This document shows, piece by piece, positions 53,254 to 61,089 of a stretch of 64,000 nucleotides of DNA (positions are counted from its first letter, which is position 1; each line of letters begins with the position of its first letter). Made by a program: the position numbers and the translations under genes. Source of the stretch: Clostridiales bacterium Firm_04 (lineage in GTDB: Bacteria > Bacillota > Clostridia > Oscillospirales > Ruminococcaceae); contig LVAJ01000027.1 of assembly GCA_001603005.1 (NCBI GenBank), positions 1-64,000 of the forward strand, in the 5' to 3' direction. The notes beneath the pieces are model-generated. The model ran no database searches and had not been told where the DNA came from. It was given only the letters and a program-made list of their open reading frames with translations.

Positions 53254-53598
53254 TCAGAACAGTCCCGGCAGAGCCACGCCGCCGGTGATCTTGCTCATCT
53301 CATTCTCGGTGGTGGTCTCGATGTTGTTGACCGCCTCATTGACGGCGCTGATGATGAGATCCTGAAGCATGTCGATATCCTCCGGATCCACAACTTCCTT
53401 CTTCAGCTCAAGAGACTGGATCGTCTTCTTGCCGGTCAGGGTAACGGTGACAGCACCGCCGCCTGCCGTTGCAGAGAATGTGCGCTGCTCGATGTCTTCC
53501 TGAAGTGCAGTGATCTGATCCTGCATTTTGCGGGCCTGATGGATCATGGAGTTCATGTCTCCGCCGCCCTGAAACTGCTTGGGTACTCTGGATTTCAT
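53254..53598 (-). CDS. ybaB: YbaB/EbfC nucleoid-associated protein
   Basis: 114 residues from ATG 53598 (TAGGAGAATTCTT upstream). MNSMIHQARKMQDQITALQEDIEQRTFSATAGGGAVTVTLTG is typical. It binds DNA as a dimer and is almost always between dnaX and recR. Confidence 0.95.
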   Translation of the reverse strand: MKSRVPKQFQGGGDMNSMIHQARKMQDQITALQEDIEQRTFSATAGGGAVTVTLTGKKTIQSLELKKEVVDPEDIDMLQDLIISAVNEAVNNIETTTENEMSKITGGVALPGLF

Positions 53599-53676
53599 AA
53601 GAATTCTCCTATCATTTTCTAAATTTATATATGATAAGCCGCGCAGCATTGCCGCATGCGGCTGCATCATGCATGA

Positions 53677-55287
53677 TTATACGCCGATATTCTCCTGCTC
53701 GCTGACCGCGATGCCCTGTGCCTGCGCACGCTGCAGCAGCACATCGGCAGGCGCCTGCTGCTCCGCTTCGGGCTCCACGGATTTATAGCGGATCGAATAT
53801 TTTTTGCCGAGCACCTGCTGTGCGGCAGCGCCCAGCGCAACGGCATCCTTCTGCGTAAACAGCTTCCGGAACAGTTTGTTCCGCACCATCATCAGCAGGA
53901 TCCCTGTTTCGTCATTCGCAAACGCGGTCGATTCCTGCAGCAGACCGGAAACAGACGGGTTGACCTCGTCGAACCGTTCCAGAACAGTTGCCCAGTTCTT
54001 CACGGGGATGTATTTGGATGTATCCGGCTTGCCCTCGATCTGCAGATTCTGCGCGGGAACATCGCCCTTCGGTGCCGGCGCTTTGCGCGGCGCAGAGGGC
54101 AGGGGAGCGGCTGGTACACCGTTCTGTTTCAGCTCCGCGATCTGCTGTTCGAGCTGTGCGATCCTCGCGTTCAGCGCCTGTTCATCGCCCTTTTGCGCCT
54201 GAAAATCGCTGCAAAGACGGATCAGCGTCATTTCCAGCTCCATCCGGCGGTTTCCGGCGCGTGTCATGCGGTCGCAGCAGGCGCGCACCGCAGAAAGCGC
54301 TTCGAGGATCCCCGCAAGCGAAAATCCCTTCGCAAGCTCCTGAAGCTGTGCGGCATCATCCGGCATTACGCCGAGCAGCGAAAGATCGTTCGGCGCGGTT
54401 TTCAGCAGCATCAGCGCACGCAATTGCTGCGAGAGCTCGTCTGCAAAGCGCGTCATATCCTTCGACTGCCGGTAGAGCAGGTCGATGCGTTCGAGCGCCG
54501 CCGAAGCATTGTGTCCGGAGATCGCACGCAGGATCTCGTAGACCGATTCCGTTCCCGCTACGCCGACCGCTTCCTCAACCGTCGAAAGCTCGATCTGTTC
54601 GGAAACTGCCGCGCACTGATCCAGCAGGCTCAGTGCATCGCGCATACCGCCGTCCGCAAGCATTGCAATGCGGTGTGCGGCGGCATCGGAGATCGAAAAG
54701 GCTTCATGCTCCGCGATAAACTGAATGCGTCCGACGATATCCGCAGGCAGGATCCGGCGGAAATCAAACCGCTGGCAGCGGGAAAGGATCGTTGCCGGAA
54801 CCTTGTGGATCTCGGTGGTCGCAAACACGAATTTGACGTAGGCAGGCGGTTCCTCGATCATTTTCAGCAGCGCATTGAACGCGCCGGCTGACATCATATG
54901 CACCTCGTCGATGACATACACCTTATATTTGCAGCGTACCGGCAGGAGCGCGGCATTTCCGCGCAGGCTGCGCACTTCATCGACGCCGTTGTTCGAGGCA
55001 CCGTCGATCTCAATGATATCTGTCAGCGCGCCGGCTTCGGCATCGCGGCAGATCTCGCATTCGAGGCAGGGATTCCCGTCCTTCGGATGCAGGCAGTTGA
55101 CTGCCTTTGCAAAGATGCGGGCACAGGTGGTCTTACCGGTGCCGCGCGATCCTGTAAACAAATAGGCATGCGCTGTTTTTTCGCGCATGATCTGATTTTT
55201 CAGTGTTCTGGTGATATGCGGCTGCGCGACAATGTCCTCAAAGGTCTGCGGCCGCCATTTGCGATACAGCGCTTCATATGCCGCCAT
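53677..55287 (-). CDS. dnaX: DNA polymerase III gamma/tau subunit
   Basis: 536 residues. Starts YEALYRKWRPQTFEDIVAQPHITRTL. P-loop GSRGTGKTTCARIFAKA, zinc-site Cys residues (NCLHPKDGNPCLECEICRD) and DEVHMMS follow, then clamp-loader domain III and a tau-type tail. It drives clamp loading at the replisome. Confidence 0.97.
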   Translation of the reverse strand: MAAYEALYRKWRPQTFEDIVAQPHITRTLKNQIMREKTAHAYLFTGSRGTGKTTCARIFAKAVNCLHPKDGNPCLECEICRDAEAGALTDIIEIDGASNNGVDEVRSLRGNAALLPVRCKYKVYVIDEVHMMSAGAFNALLKMIEEPPAYVKFVFATTEIHKVPATILSRCQRFDFRRILPADIVGRIQFIAEHEAFSISDAAAHRIAMLADGGMRDALSLLDQCAAVSEQIELSTVEEAVGVAGTESVYEILRAISGHNASAALERIDLLYRQSKDMTRFADELSQQLRALMLLKTAPNDLSLLGVMPDDAAQLQELAKGFSLAGILEALSAVRACCDRMTRAGNRRMELEMTLIRLCSDFQAQKGDEQALNARIAQLEQQIAELKQNGVPAAPLPSAPRKAPAPKGDVPAQNLQIEGKPDTSKYIPVKNWATVLERFDEVNPSVSGLLQESTAFANDETGILLMMVRNKLFRKLFTQKDAVALGAAAQQVLGKKYSIRYKSVEPEAEQQAPADVLLQRAQAQGIAVSEQENIGV

Positions 55288-55302
55288 AGCCGATCCACTC
55301 CT

Positions 55303-56226
55303 TTAGCTTTCGGGATCCGCCTGCTCATCGGATGCAGCGCCGGTCTTTTCCGACCAGTCCGGATGCAGCTCCAGCATGAGCCGTTTCGTCTCCTCGAAAT
55401 ATTTGCGGAAAGCAGCCGGCTCGTCCAGATGATTGACCAGCGCTTTATAGTGATAATCCTGTGCGGTGATAAAATCGCCCTTTTGCAGCGCGGCGATCGC
55501 CATGCCGCTCAGTGCAAAGGCATAATTCTGCTTTTTCGCGATCGACTGCTGAAACCATTCCTCCGCCTCGTCGGGCTTTCTCTGCCGGATAAACAGGAAC
55601 CCGATGTCGGTATACAGAAAATAGAAATCCTCCGGCGGATCGTTTTCGAGCAGATCCTGAAAAAGCCGCAGACTGCGTTCATAATCGCCGCCCTCTGCAC
55701 AGCTGCGCGCCTCGAACAGCGTCGCATAATGCGCGGAAAAGCCCTTCTCGCGTGCCGTTTCAAAGTAGCTGACGGCATTCGAGGGGCAGCGGAGCATCTG
55801 ATAGCATCTGCCGATATAAAAGGAAAGCACGCCTGCTTCGGCGTCTGTCAGGTCATATTCGCGCACTGCGAGGAAATGCTCCAGCGCCGTGCGTGCGCGT
55901 TCCTTGGAATATGCTTCGAGTCCGTCGGAAAAGAGCCTGTCCTGCTTGCGCAGTCCGCCGAAGACATTGCCGATGAGATCGCTGTCAAGGCGTGTCGCTG
56001 CGCGGACGAGACTCCGGTATTCGATCACGCAGGTCGCGATAAAGCATGCTCCGTAGCAAAGCAGAAGAAGCTCCAGATAGTAGAGCGGATTCAGCTCTGC
56101 GCTTTCCGGTGCGCCGCGCCTGACAAAACCGGCGATCAGGACGCCGTCGATCAGCAGCGCCCAGAAGGCAGCCTTTTCCGCGACCTTGCCGAGCTGCGCC
56201 GCATATTTCCGGAGCCAATTGCCCAT
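55303..56226 (-). CDS. TPR-containing membrane protein
   Basis: 307 residues from ATG 56226 (GGAGGCGTAGTA upstream). Two N-terminal helices (about 17-34 and 45-65), then TPR-like helices (about 105-275). The track ORF is 45 codons too long and runs into the SRP RNA. A scaffold role is likely; partner unknown. Confidence 0.85.
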   Translation of the reverse strand: MGNWLRKYAAQLGKVAEKAAFWALLIDGVLIAGFVRRGAPESAELNPLYYLELLLLCYGACFIATCVIEYRSLVRAATRLDSDLIGNVFGGLRKQDRLFSDGLEAYSKERARTALEHFLAVREYDLTDAEAGVLSFYIGRCYQMLRCPSNAVSYFETAREKGFSAHYATLFEARSCAEGGDYERSLRLFQDLLENDPPEDFYFLYTDIGFLFIRQRKPDEAEEWFQQSIAKKQNYAFALSGMAIAALQKGDFITAQDYHYKALVNHLDEPAAFRKYFEETKRLMLELHPDWSEKTGAASDEQADPES

Positions 56227-56281
56227 TACTACGCCTCCGTTCAGGGTTGACAGTGGATCAAAAACGCGGATAAGCAAGAAA

Positions 56282-56411
56282 AATTCCGGAGCATAGGTGT
56301 GCAGGCTGACTGCGGCACGCCCAGCGATCCGCTTAATGCTGCTCGGTTCCCCGCCTGACATGGTTCACGGTGCTTAGCTGCACAGGGCCCGCACACCTAT
56401 AATCCGGAATT
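56282..56411 (-). ncRNA. ffs: SRP RNA (4.5S/scRNA)
   Basis: On the minus strand the conserved tip GAACCATGTCAGGCGGGGAA followed by CCGAGCAGCATTAAGC is present. A terminal stem of about 20 bp is formed by AATTCCGGATTATAGGTGTGC with its complement. About 130 nt. Gene order ffs-dnaX is typical. Confidence 0.93.
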
Positions 56412-56537
56412 TCCAGATGTTTCTTGCCGAACGCGGTGTCTCTCCTGCGTTCTGGTAACATTATACCACATTTCTTTCTGAATTTCAAGGGGTAAATTGT
56501 GTTTTCTGATAATTTTTGCAAATTGCGAAAAATACAC

Positions 56538-56566
56538 TTGACATTTTCGTAACTTTGTGCTATAAT
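56538..56566 (+). promoter_or_regulatory. Promoter of tRNA-Pro
   Basis: TTGACA, 17-base spacer, TATAAT: a perfect consensus, 88 bp before the tRNA. Confidence 0.9.
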
Positions 56567-56654
56567 AGCAAAGCAGTCGGGAGACAGAACGAACCCGGAC
56601 GGGGGACAGAACGATCTCCGCGAACACGAAAATCTCTCAATCGACTGGAAAAAT

Positions 56655-56731
56655 CGAGGTGTGGCTCAGTTTGGTAGAGCGCTGCGTTCGGGACGCAGAG
56701 GCCGCAGGTTCAAGTCCTGTCACCTCGACCA
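56655..56731 (+). tRNA. tRNA-Pro(CGG)
   Basis: CGAGGTG...CACCTCG-A-CCA with the C1-G72 pair typical of bacterial tRNA-Pro. Anticodon loop TTCGGGA gives CGG. CCA encoded. Confidence 0.95.
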
Positions 56732-56737
56732 TATCGG

Positions 56738-56780
56738 AAAAAACAGGCAGCAGGCGAAAGCATGCAGCCTGTTTTCTTTT
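56738..56780 (+). terminator. Terminator of tRNA-Pro
   Basis: AAAACAGGC and GCCTGTTTT around a G-A-A-A-bearing loop, followed by CTTTTT. Confidence 0.8.
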
Positions 56781-56961
56781 TGCATAGGAGCGCGCAGAGC
56801 GGGGGAGACTCCGGTTCGGCGCGCTTTTTGTTTCTGCCCCCGCCGCAAAAAAACAAAGCCCGCCGAAGCGAGCTTTGCTTTTGCTGTCCGTCGGGAAGTA
56901 CGGACTGCGCGGCATCCATCCCAAACCGCAAAAGGGTGTATTGTCGATAGAAAGCAGGAAA

Positions 56962-58212
56962 TTATTGTTTGAGCTTGTTTTTGAAAGCATCCGATGTGAT
57001 ATCGCACATGTATTTTCCGCTGTATGTGGATGTTGCATTATAGTAGAAGTAAACGCGTGCGTTTGTGCCCGGATGACTGTTCAGCCAGTTCTGCACCCAA
57101 GTATTGTGCGCAAAGCCGTCCTTCCAGCCGTAGGAGAGGAATATATCCAGCTTCTGCTGTCCGTAGGCTTTCTGAAACTCCGGAATTGTGATGTCCTTTT
57201 CGCCGATTGAAATATAGAGATTGTTTCCGCTTGTTCTTGCACACACAAAATTCTTCGTGTTGAGGAAATTGTTTTTCTGTGTACCGGAAATTGCAGTGTG
57301 CAGCGTATTGCCGTCCAGATAACCGGCATAAACATTATTATATAGCCGATCATATGTTTGCTCAAATTTGCTTGTATAATACGAAGCATACGCTCCTCCA
57401 GCATAATATGCGTTATTAAGGAACGTGAGATTTTTCAGGATTGTGCATGACTGTTTATTGCCAAAATACAGCGTTCCGTCTGTTTTGAACGGTATTTTTC
57501 CGCTGAACGACAGTTCGGTTTTGATGTATTCGTCATCTTCCAGAACAATCACCGGTTCTTCAAATTTTGTAAGATAGTCGAAACAAATAGCTTTCAGACC
57601 GGCAATATAGTAATCATACAGAACAAATTTTCCGGAATATTTACCTGTCTCACGATCCAGTGTGAAATCCTCCAGCTGAATTTGGCTAAGAAGATTATTG
57701 GTGTTGTATTCATTAAGCAGTCTGATTGCAAAATGATTTTTTTCTGCTTCCGCATCATACTCCAGTACAGAAGCAAGCGGTTGCAATGAATCGTTGCTCT
57801 GCCTTTTGCGAATAAAGAATTTGTCTGCACTAAGTTTTACCTGTGCAAGATTGTTGAACGGTGCAGCTGAAAAATCCAATGTGCAGAAAACTGATTCACT
57901 ACTTCCCCAGCCATGAAAAGAATTGTAAGGAAGCGTTTCTTTGATGTTACTTCCATTCAGATCGCTGAGAGAATAGGAAGGGTAGGCTTTTTGGAGACTG
58001 TTCGAGTTCCAAACATGCGAGAATAGATTTTTTGCATAAGACGACAGATTATTGTATGCAGCCTGCTGCGTACCGTTCAAATACAAATCGCCGTTTTGCA
58101 AATGCTTGGGTGCACCGTAAGCAGAAGCCGTCAACCCGGTTGCGGAAAGTGCGGAGACCGCTGTGATCGCTGCTGCGGCGAGTGCGGTCAGTTTACGGTA
58201 AATGTGTTTCAT
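56962..58212 (-). CDS. AT-rich secreted protein of unknown function, divergent to the LacI-LytTR regulator
   Basis: 416 residues from ATG 58212 (AAAGGAGG upstream; the track ORF is 24 codons too long). Signal peptide with AAAAAITAVSALSATGLTASA. The mature part is rich in Asn, Tyr and Ser, with no dockerin, no catalytic motif I recognise and few Cys. Base composition is clearly AT-richer than the neighbours. It faces the LacI-LytTR gene across the GCGACGAAA array and has its own promoter adjacent, so it is probably under that regulator. Confidence 0.75.
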   Translation of the reverse strand: MKHIYRKLTALAAAAITAVSALSATGLTASAYGAPKHLQNGDLYLNGTQQAAYNNLSSYAKNLFSHVWNSNSLQKAYPSYSLSDLNGSNIKETLPYNSFHGWGSSESVFCTLDFSAAPFNNLAQVKLSADKFFIRKRQSNDSLQPLASVLEYDAEAEKNHFAIRLLNEYNTNNLLSQIQLEDFTLDRETGKYSGKFVLYDYYIAGLKAICFDYLTKFEEPVIVLEDDEYIKTELSFSGKIPFKTDGTLYFGNKQSCTILKNLTFLNNAYYAGGAYASYYTSKFEQTYDRLYNNVYAGYLDGNTLHTAISGTQKNNFLNTKNFVCARTSGNNLYISIGEKDITIPEFQKAYGQQKLDIFLSYGWKDGFAHNTWVQNWLNSHPGTNARVYFYYNATSTYSGKYMCDITSDAFKNKLKQ

Positions 58213-58346
58213 AAAAACCTCCTTTTGAATAAAAATTGATAGGAAAAAAGAAATGGAAAAGAAATGGAAAAAGGGTATCGTCAAATCCTGAGCTGTCTAT
58301 CTGAAAGCTGTCGTGCGTCGGGCAACCCCTTGACCTCCGCAACATC

Positions 58347-58375
58347 ATCATAGCATAAACGCTCCGAAAAAGCAA
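58347..58375 (-). promoter_or_regulatory. Promoter of the AT-rich secreted-protein gene
   Basis: Minus strand TTGCTT, 17-base spacer, TATGAT. The -35 lies 26 bp from the first operator copy. Confidence 0.6.
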
Positions 58376-58401
58376 TATTTTCTGACAGAAAGCCGTTTTT
58401 C

Positions 58402-58530
58402 GCGACGAAATGCCGTATACGGCGACGAACGGGCAAAAAAACGCACTGAACTGCCCGTCCGCGACGAAATGCCGGATGTGGAATTTCGTCGCCGAAAAGC
58501 GGGATTTCGTCCAAAATTCCGCCATTCGTC
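58402..58530. promoter_or_regulatory. Phased array of GCGACGAAA operator-like repeats
   Basis: Forward copies at 58402, 58422 and 58461 (GCGACGAAAT, GCGACGAAC, GCGACGAAAT). Inverted copies at 58483, 58504 and 58524 (ATTTCGTCGC, ATTTCGTCC, ATTCGTC). Steps are 20, 39, 22, 21 and 20 bp, close to whole pairs of helical turns. The array fills the gap between two divergent promoters. Confidence 0.75.
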
Positions 58531-58539
58531 CGCGACGGC

Positions 58540-58569
58540 TTGACAAAAGCAATATCGTCATGATATAAT
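58540..58569 (+). promoter_or_regulatory. Promoter of the LacI-LytTR regulator gene
   Basis: TTGACA, 18-base spacer, TATAAT, nine bases after the last operator copy. Confidence 0.85.
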
Positions 58570-58609
58570 GAACATGATCCATAAATAAACAGACAAAGGG
58601 GGTTCTATC

Positions 58610-60319
58610 ATGCACGAACAAATCGCAATCATCTTCTCTGACTTCAAAAACGACTACAATGACGGCTATGTGCTCGGCATCCAGAAGCAGGCGAATCTTT
58701 ACGGCTACCGCACGTTCACGTTTTCCATGCCGCAGACCGGCGAGCTTTATACCAACAACGAAGAATGGGTGTTCTCGCTCGTGGATTTCGACCGCTATGA
58801 CGGCGTGATCTTTGTCGAGCACAGTTTCTGCACGCATAAAAATCTGATCCTGCCGATCGAAGAAGCGCTGCGGGAGCGCTGCCGCTGCCCGGTCGTGGTC
58901 ATCGGCGATTCCAACACGCAGCCGCATGTGCTCCGGCTCGAAAACCGCGAGCGGTTCGAGCGCGTTGCGGAGCATCTGATCGACGTACACGGCTGCCGGA
59001 AAATCTACTGTCTCGGCGGCGACCGCAACATCGCAGACGAGCGCATTGACGGCTTCCGGAACGTGATGCAGCGCCGCGGACTGCCCTGCGGCGAGAATGT
59101 GCTCTACGGCGGCTACTGGATCCCCTGTGCGGAAACGCTCGCAAAGGATATCGCATACGGCGCGGTCGAAAAGCCCGATGCGGTGCTCTGCGTCAACGAC
59201 GAGATCGCCTATGCGCTGATCAAAAAGCTGTTCTTCTTCGGGCTGCGCGTGCCGGAGGATCTGCTGGTCGCGGGCTTTGACAATGCGCGCTTTGCATCGA
59301 ATCAGGCGGTCACGATCACGACCTGTGCCGCCGACACGAACCATTGCGGCAGACGTGCTGTTGCCCTGCTGCATGCGCTCATCACCGGAAAGGAACCGGA
59401 GCAGATCCCGCAGAAGCCGCAGGGGATCATCACCGGCGCAAGCTGCGGCTGCGGCGCAAAACCGCCGTTCAACATCCGCGCGCTGCTGGATACGATGCAG
59501 AAAACCGAGACCGCCGAAATGGAGTTCCGCAACAGCCGCTTTGAGGAAAAGCTCTATCAGGTCACATCGCAGGAGGCGCTCTCGCAGTTCATCAAAAATC
59601 ACAAGTACCTCATCCGCGATCAGATCAGCGTCGGCGTCAACTGGATGGAGGAGGATGCGGAGGAAGCGACCTGCATCTACCTGAAAGATCATCTCATCAA
59701 CGGCGAAAGCGTGCAGTTCCGTGCGCGGAATATCTATCCGGAGGTATTCACATTCGGCGCGATCAAAAATGTGCATGTGCTGCCGCTGGTCTTTGACAAG
59801 CGGATCTACGGCTTCATGACGATCGGCTATGCGGAGGAGCATGTCTATACGCTGCATGCCAAGCAGTTTGCGAACCGGCTTGCGATCGGCACGGAGATCC
59901 TGCGCGTCCGGCAGAATATTGCCGAACAGCATCAGCCGGAAGCGGAAATGCCTGCCGATCTGATCGGCTCCAACATCGACCTGAAAAAATCCGCCGCGAT
60001 CCTCGTGCTGCATAACGGCTCGATGACAAAGGTCGCGCTCGATCATGTGCTCTATTTTGAAGCCTACGAAAAGAAGGTGTTTGCGGCGCTGAAAAGCGGC
60101 AAATACGAGATCCGGCAGCGGCTCTGCGAGCTGGAGGATATGCTGGAGGGGCGCCGCTTCATGCGGGTTTCGCGCTCGGTTCTGGTCAATATGGAGCGCG
60201 TGGTCGGCTATAAGACCGGCTTTGACCGCACGCTGCTCGCGGTGCTTTCGGACAAAGAGGAGCTGCGGGTTTCGCGCAATCATACGGAGAATTTCAAAAA
60301 ACAGATGGAACAAACCTGA
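58610..60319 (+). CDS. Transcription regulator: LacI-type sensor fused to a C-terminal LytTR domain
   Basis: 569 residues. Residues 1-280 match a periplasmic-binding-protein-type sensor as in LacI/GalR (IAIIFSDFKNDYNDGYVLGIQKQANLYGY, VVVIGDSN, ERFERVAEHLIDVHGCRKIYCLGG, LLVAGFDNARFASNQAVTITT) but lack the LacI helix-turn-helix. A middle region (about 290-450) resembles a GAF-like or signalling segment. The C-terminus (about 465-569) is a LytTR DNA-binding domain (HVLYFEAYEKKVFAALKSG, LEDMLEGRRFMRVSRSVLVNMERV). Probably cytosolic and ligand-responsive. Fusion of these two domain types is unusual. Confidence 0.82.
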   Translation: MHEQIAIIFSDFKNDYNDGYVLGIQKQANLYGYRTFTFSMPQTGELYTNNEEWVFSLVDFDRYDGVIFVEHSFCTHKNLILPIEEALRERCRCPVVVIGDSNTQPHVLRLENRERFERVAEHLIDVHGCRKIYCLGGDRNIADERIDGFRNVMQRRGLPCGENVLYGGYWIPCAETLAKDIAYGAVEKPDAVLCVNDEIAYALIKKLFFFGLRVPEDLLVAGFDNARFASNQAVTITTCAADTNHCGRRAVALLHALITGKEPEQIPQKPQGIITGASCGCGAKPPFNIRALLDTMQKTETAEMEFRNSRFEEKLYQVTSQEALSQFIKNHKYLIRDQISVGVNWMEEDAEEATCIYLKDHLINGESVQFRARNIYPEVFTFGAIKNVHVLPLVFDKRIYGFMTIGYAEEHVYTLHAKQFANRLAIGTEILRVRQNIAEQHQPEAEMPADLIGSNIDLKKSAAILVLHNGSMTKVALDHVLYFEAYEKKVFAALKSGKYEIRQRLCELEDMLEGRRFMRVSRSVLVNMERVVGYKTGFDRTLLAVLSDKEELRVSRNHTENFKKQMEQT

Positions 60320-60337
60320 TCCCGTTTTCCTGCATCC

Positions 60338-60374
60338 ATACCGATCCGGCAGCGACCGATCGGTATCTTTTTTT
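60338..60374 (+). terminator. Terminator of the LacI-LytTR gene
   Basis: ATACCGATC and GATCGGTAT with an 11-base loop, then CTTTTTTTT. Confidence 0.9.
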
Positions 60375-60531
60375 CGGGATACTATTATATATAATACAGC
60401 ATACGGCACGCGAGTATTCCGCTTGCAGCAGACTGAAAAGCCTGAAAAAAATTTTTTTCGATCGCTGCACAAAATCCGTTCCGTTTTCTGTCTGAATAGG
60501 CAGAGGAACATGAAAGGACGGTGCAAGATCC

Positions 60532-61089
60532 GTGAACGACAATGCAATGATCGCATTATTTGAGCAGAGAAATGAGCAGGGCATCGCAGAAGCAAACCGT
60601 GCGTACGGCGGCATGCTGCAAACGATCGCCGTGCGGATCCTGCGGGACAGCCGCGACGCAGAGGAATGCGTCAGCGACACATTCTTCAAGGCATGGAACA
60701 GCATTCCGCCGCAGAAACCGAAATTTTTCTCCGCATTTCTTGCAAAGCTGACGCGAAACTGTGCGCTCAACCGCTATACCGAAATGCATGCACAGAAGCG
60801 CGGCGGCGGTGTGGTGCCAGCGGTGCTGGATGAGCTTTCGGAATGCATCCCCGCGCAGTCGGACACGGAGCAGGAGATCGACCGTCTGTTCCTTTCGGAA
60901 GCGATCGAATCTTTTCTCTCGGCAATCCCGCATCAGCATGCAAAAATTTTTATGCACCGCTATTTTTCGATGCAGGAGCCGAAGGAGATCGCAGCAGAAT
61001 TGCAGATCAGCGAAAACACCGTCCGGAGTGTTCTGCGCCGGACGCGGGAAAAGCTTCAGGCCTATCTGGAACAGGAGGACTTGTTATGA
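60532..61089 (+). CDS. ECF-type sigma factor
   Basis: 185 residues from GTG 60532; ATG 60547 is possible. Region 2 (GGMLQTIAVRILRDSRDAEECVSDTFFKAWNSIPP) and region 4 (FMHRYFSMQEPKEIAAELQISENTVRSVLRRTREKL) are clear. Its stop overlaps the ATG of the PASTA partner. Extracytoplasmic signalling is likely. Confidence 0.93.
   Translation: MNDNAMIALFEQRNEQGIAEANRAYGGMLQTIAVRILRDSRDAEECVSDTFFKAWNSIPPQKPKFFSAFLAKLTRNCALNRYTEMHAQKRGGGVVPAVLDELSECIPAQSDTEQEIDRLFLSEAIESFLSAIPHQHAKIFMHRYFSMQEPKEIAAELQISENTVRSVLRRTREKLQAYLEQEDLL

Noticed and set aside
53677-55287. Programmed frameshift in dnaX
   Set aside because: No clear A6G-type slippery run followed by a hairpin was noticed; the ORF reads through as one full-length product.
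58193-60595. 800-aa minus-strand ORF
   Set aside because: It is the antisense of the LacI-LytTR gene and has no ribosome site; the plus-strand product has recognisable domains.
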